From NCBI GenBank assembly GCA_018711755.1, contig DVHY01000022.1:1-6367 (forward strand): DNA of 6,367 bases. Direction: 5' to 3'. This DNA is from Candidatus Limivicinus faecipullorum (GTDB lineage Bacteria > Bacillota > Clostridia > Oscillospirales > Oscillospiraceae). The notes below the pieces were generated by a model. It saw only the letters and a list, made by a program, of their open reading frames with translations, was not told where the DNA came from and made no database searches. Both the position numbers and the translations under genes were made by a program. Shown in pieces: positions 4,946 to 6,367 of the stretch (position 1 is the stretch's first letter; each line of letters starts with the position of its first letter).

Positions 4946-6121
4946 ATGACTGAGCTGGAACTTAAATACGGCTGCAATCCCAACCAGAAGCCCGCAAGGG
5001 TGTTCATGCGGGAGGGGGAGCTGCCCATCACCGTCCTCAACGGCAAGCCCGGCTATATAAATCTGCTGGACGCCCTGAACTCCTGGCAGCTGGTGAAGGA
5101 GCTGAAAGAGGCCACCGGATTGCCCTCCGCCGCCTCCTTCAAGCACGTCTCCCCCGCCGGGGCCGCCGTGGGTCTGCCCCTCAGCGACACCGACAGAAAG
5201 ATATACTTTGTGGAGCAGGAGGGGGAGCTGAGCCCCATCGCCTGCGCCTACATCCGCTCCAGAGGCGCCGACCGGCTCTGCTCCTACGGGGACTGGGCCG
5301 CCCTCAGCGAGGTCTGCGACGCCGACACCGCAAACTATCTCAAGCTGGAGGTCTCCGACGGCATCATCGCTCCGGGCTACACCGATGAGGCCCTGGCTAT
5401 CCTGCGCAGCAAGAAAAAGGGCAGCTACAACGTGGTGCAGATAGACCCGGATTACGTCCCCGCCCAGGTGGAATACAAGGACGTCTTCGGCGTCACCTTC
5501 CAGCAGGGCAGGAACAACTATAAGATAAGCCGGGAGCTGCTCAGCAATATCGTCACCAAAAACAAAGACCTGCCGGAGCAGGCGGCTATCGACATGATGG
5601 TGGCTCTCATTACCCTTAAATACACCCAGTCCAACTCCGTCTGCTATGTGAAGGACGGCCAGGCCATAGGCGTGGGCGCCGGCCAGCAGAGCCGCATCCA
5701 CTGCACCCGTCTGGCGGGAAACAAGGCGGACAACTGGTATCTCCGCCAGCACCCCAAGGTGCTGTCTCTCCAGTTCGTAGACGGCATCCGCCGCCCGGAC
5801 CGGGACAACGCCATAGACATCTATACCTCCGACGAATACATGGACGTATTGGCCGAGGGCGAGTGGCAGAAGGTCTTCAAGGTGAAGCCGGAAGTGCTCA
5901 CCGCCGAGGAAAAGCGCAGCTGGATAGAGACCCAGTCCGGCGTCACCTGCGGCAGCGACGCTTTCTTCCCCTTTGGGGACAACGTGAAGCGGGCTTACAA
6001 GAGCGGCGTTGAATACATTGTTGAGCCCGGCGGCAGCATCAGGGATGATAACGTCATCGAGACCGCAGACAGCTACGGCATGGTGATGGCCTTCACCGGC
6101 ATGCGCCTGTTCCACCACTGA
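4946..6121 (+). CDS. Stand-alone AICAR formyltransferase (PurH C-terminal domain only, ATIC-like)
   Basis: The enzyme transfers formyl from 10-formyltetrahydrofolate to AICAR, giving FAICAR for the cyclohydrolase encoded just upstream. Bacterial PurH is about 510-530 aa; this protein is 391 aa and starts directly at LKYGCNPNQ (6-14), the first motif of the transformylase domain, so the MGS-like cyclohydrolase half is absent. Further landmarks are LPITVLNGKPGYINLLDAL (26-44), SFKHVSPAGAAVG (64-76) with the catalytic Lys66-His67 pair, KYTQSNSVCYVKDGQ (225-239), GAGQQSRIHCTRLAG (244-258), SDAFFPFGDNVKRA (337-350), GGSIRDDNVIE (362-372) and the C-terminal RLFHH. The wording of these motifs is that of animal ATIC rather than of E. 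coli PurH, which has KHANPCG. The ATG has a GAGG 7 nt upstream, overlapping the previous stop. The domain is full length. Names used elsewhere include purV and purH; I leave the symbol open. Confidence 0.93.
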   Translation: MTELELKYGCNPNQKPARVFMREGELPITVLNGKPGYINLLDALNSWQLVKELKEATGLPSAASFKHVSPAGAAVGLPLSDTDRKIYFVEQEGELSPIACAYIRSRGADRLCSYGDWAALSEVCDADTANYLKLEVSDGIIAPGYTDEALAILRSKKKGSYNVVQIDPDYVPAQVEYKDVFGVTFQQGRNNYKISRELLSNIVTKNKDLPEQAAIDMMVALITLKYTQSNSVCYVKDGQAIGVGAGQQSRIHCTRLAGNKADNWYLRQHPKVLSLQFVDGIRRPDRDNAIDIYTSDEYMDVLAEGEWQKVFKVKPEVLTAEEKRSWIETQSGVTCGSDAFFPFGDNVKRAYKSGVEYIVEPGGSIRDDNVIETADSYGMVMAFTGMRLFHH

Positions 6122-6124
6122 TAA

Positions 6125-6131
6125 AAGGAGA
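6125..6131 (+). promoter_or_regulatory. Ribosome binding site of purD
   Basis: AAGGAGA lies 6 nt before the ATG at 6138 and follows the tandem stop TGATAA of the preceding gene. It confirms the purD start. Confidence 0.8.
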
Positions 6132-6137
6132 GAGCCA

Positions 6138-6367
6138 ATGAAGCTGATGGTTGTTGGCGGCGGAGGCCGGGAACACGCCATAATAAAGAAGCTGAAAGAG
6201 AACCCCGCCGTCACTGAGATTTACGCCCTGCCCGGCAACGGCGGCATAGCCGCCGACGCAACTTGCGTGCCCATTGGGGCCAAGGACATCCCCGCCATTG
6301 TGGACTTTGCGGTGGAAAAGGGCATTGACTACGCCGTTGTGGCCCCCGACGACCCCCTGGTGCTGGG
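6138..6367 (+). CDS. purD: PurD, phosphoribosylamine-glycine ligase (3' end outside window)
   Basis: PurD joins phosphoribosylamine and glycine with ATP to form GAR, using the unstable product of PurF. Only the first 76 codons are present, and the frame is open to the end of the window. The start reads MKLMVVGGGGREHAI, the GS-GGREHA nucleotide/phosphoribosyl-binding loop of the ATP-grasp PurD family, with Gly in place of the common Ser. It is followed by ALPGNGGIA and by YAVVAPDDPLVLG, which corresponds to the usual VV-GPE-x-PL-x-G with Asp for Glu. The full protein should be about 420 aa. It is the eighth consecutive gene in this orientation and sits at its usual place at the end of the clostridial pur operon. 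Confidence 0.94.
   Translation, partial: MKLMVVGGGGREHAIIKKLKENPAVTEIYALPGNGGIAADATCVPIGAKDIPAIVDFAVEKGIDYAVVAPDDPLVL

Noticed and set aside
4196..6214. Open reading frame of 672 codons on the minus strand spanning the cyclohydrolase, transformylase and purD start
   Set aside because: It lies antisense to three well-recognised genes. GC-rich codon bias leaves the antisense frame without stops, and its translation is low-complexity Gly/Val/Ala/His with no recognisable domain.

Overview
The window is a stretch of a de novo purine biosynthesis operon, with all genes on the + strand and almost no spacing between them. The DNA is GC-rich (roughly 60% by eye). The gene order purE-purC-purF-purM-purN-(purH position)-purD is the one usual in Clostridia, and strong AGGAGG-type ribosome sites fit this. 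I infer a high-GC Firmicute of the Clostridia, probably Oscillospiraceae-like and perhaps from the gut. The assignment rests on gene order, composition and protein variants, not on a marker gene.

Layout: 1-401 is the 3' part of purE (5' end outside the window); 448-1125 purC; 1125-2546 a purF homologue; 2570-3610 purM; 3604-4218 purN; 4220-4936 an archaeal-type (PurO family) IMP cyclohydrolase; 4946-6121 a stand-alone AICAR formyltransferase; 6138 to the end is the start of purD. The largest gap is 46 nt, between purE and purC. I see no internal terminator, promoter, RNA gene, mobile element or CRISPR. The operon's control region must lie upstream of the window.

The genes cover steps 1 (PurF), 2 (PurD), 3 (PurN), 5 (PurM), 6 (PurE), 7 in the E. 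coli pathway count / SAICAR synthesis (PurC), and the last two steps to IMP (AICAR transformylase and IMP cyclohydrolase). FGAR amidotransferase (PurL/Q/S), PurB and any PurK are not here.

Three enzymes are not the textbook versions. (1) The PurF homologue has lost every catalytic residue of its glutaminase domain (Cys1 is Gly, the Arg loop is deleted, Asn101 is Val, Asp127 is Ser), yet keeps the PRPP site and all four iron-sulfur cysteines. (2) The bifunctional PurH is replaced by two adjacent genes, an archaeal-type cyclohydrolase and a free AICAR transformylase. (3) That transformylase resembles the C-terminal half of animal ATIC far more than bacterial PurH. PurC is also short at its C-terminus. 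In addition, purN contains a perfect 14-bp inverted repeat with a 4-nt loop inside its coding sequence. I recall similar purF and cyclohydrolase homologues annotated in Clostridia and Bacteroidetes, so these may be poorly characterised rather than wholly unknown.
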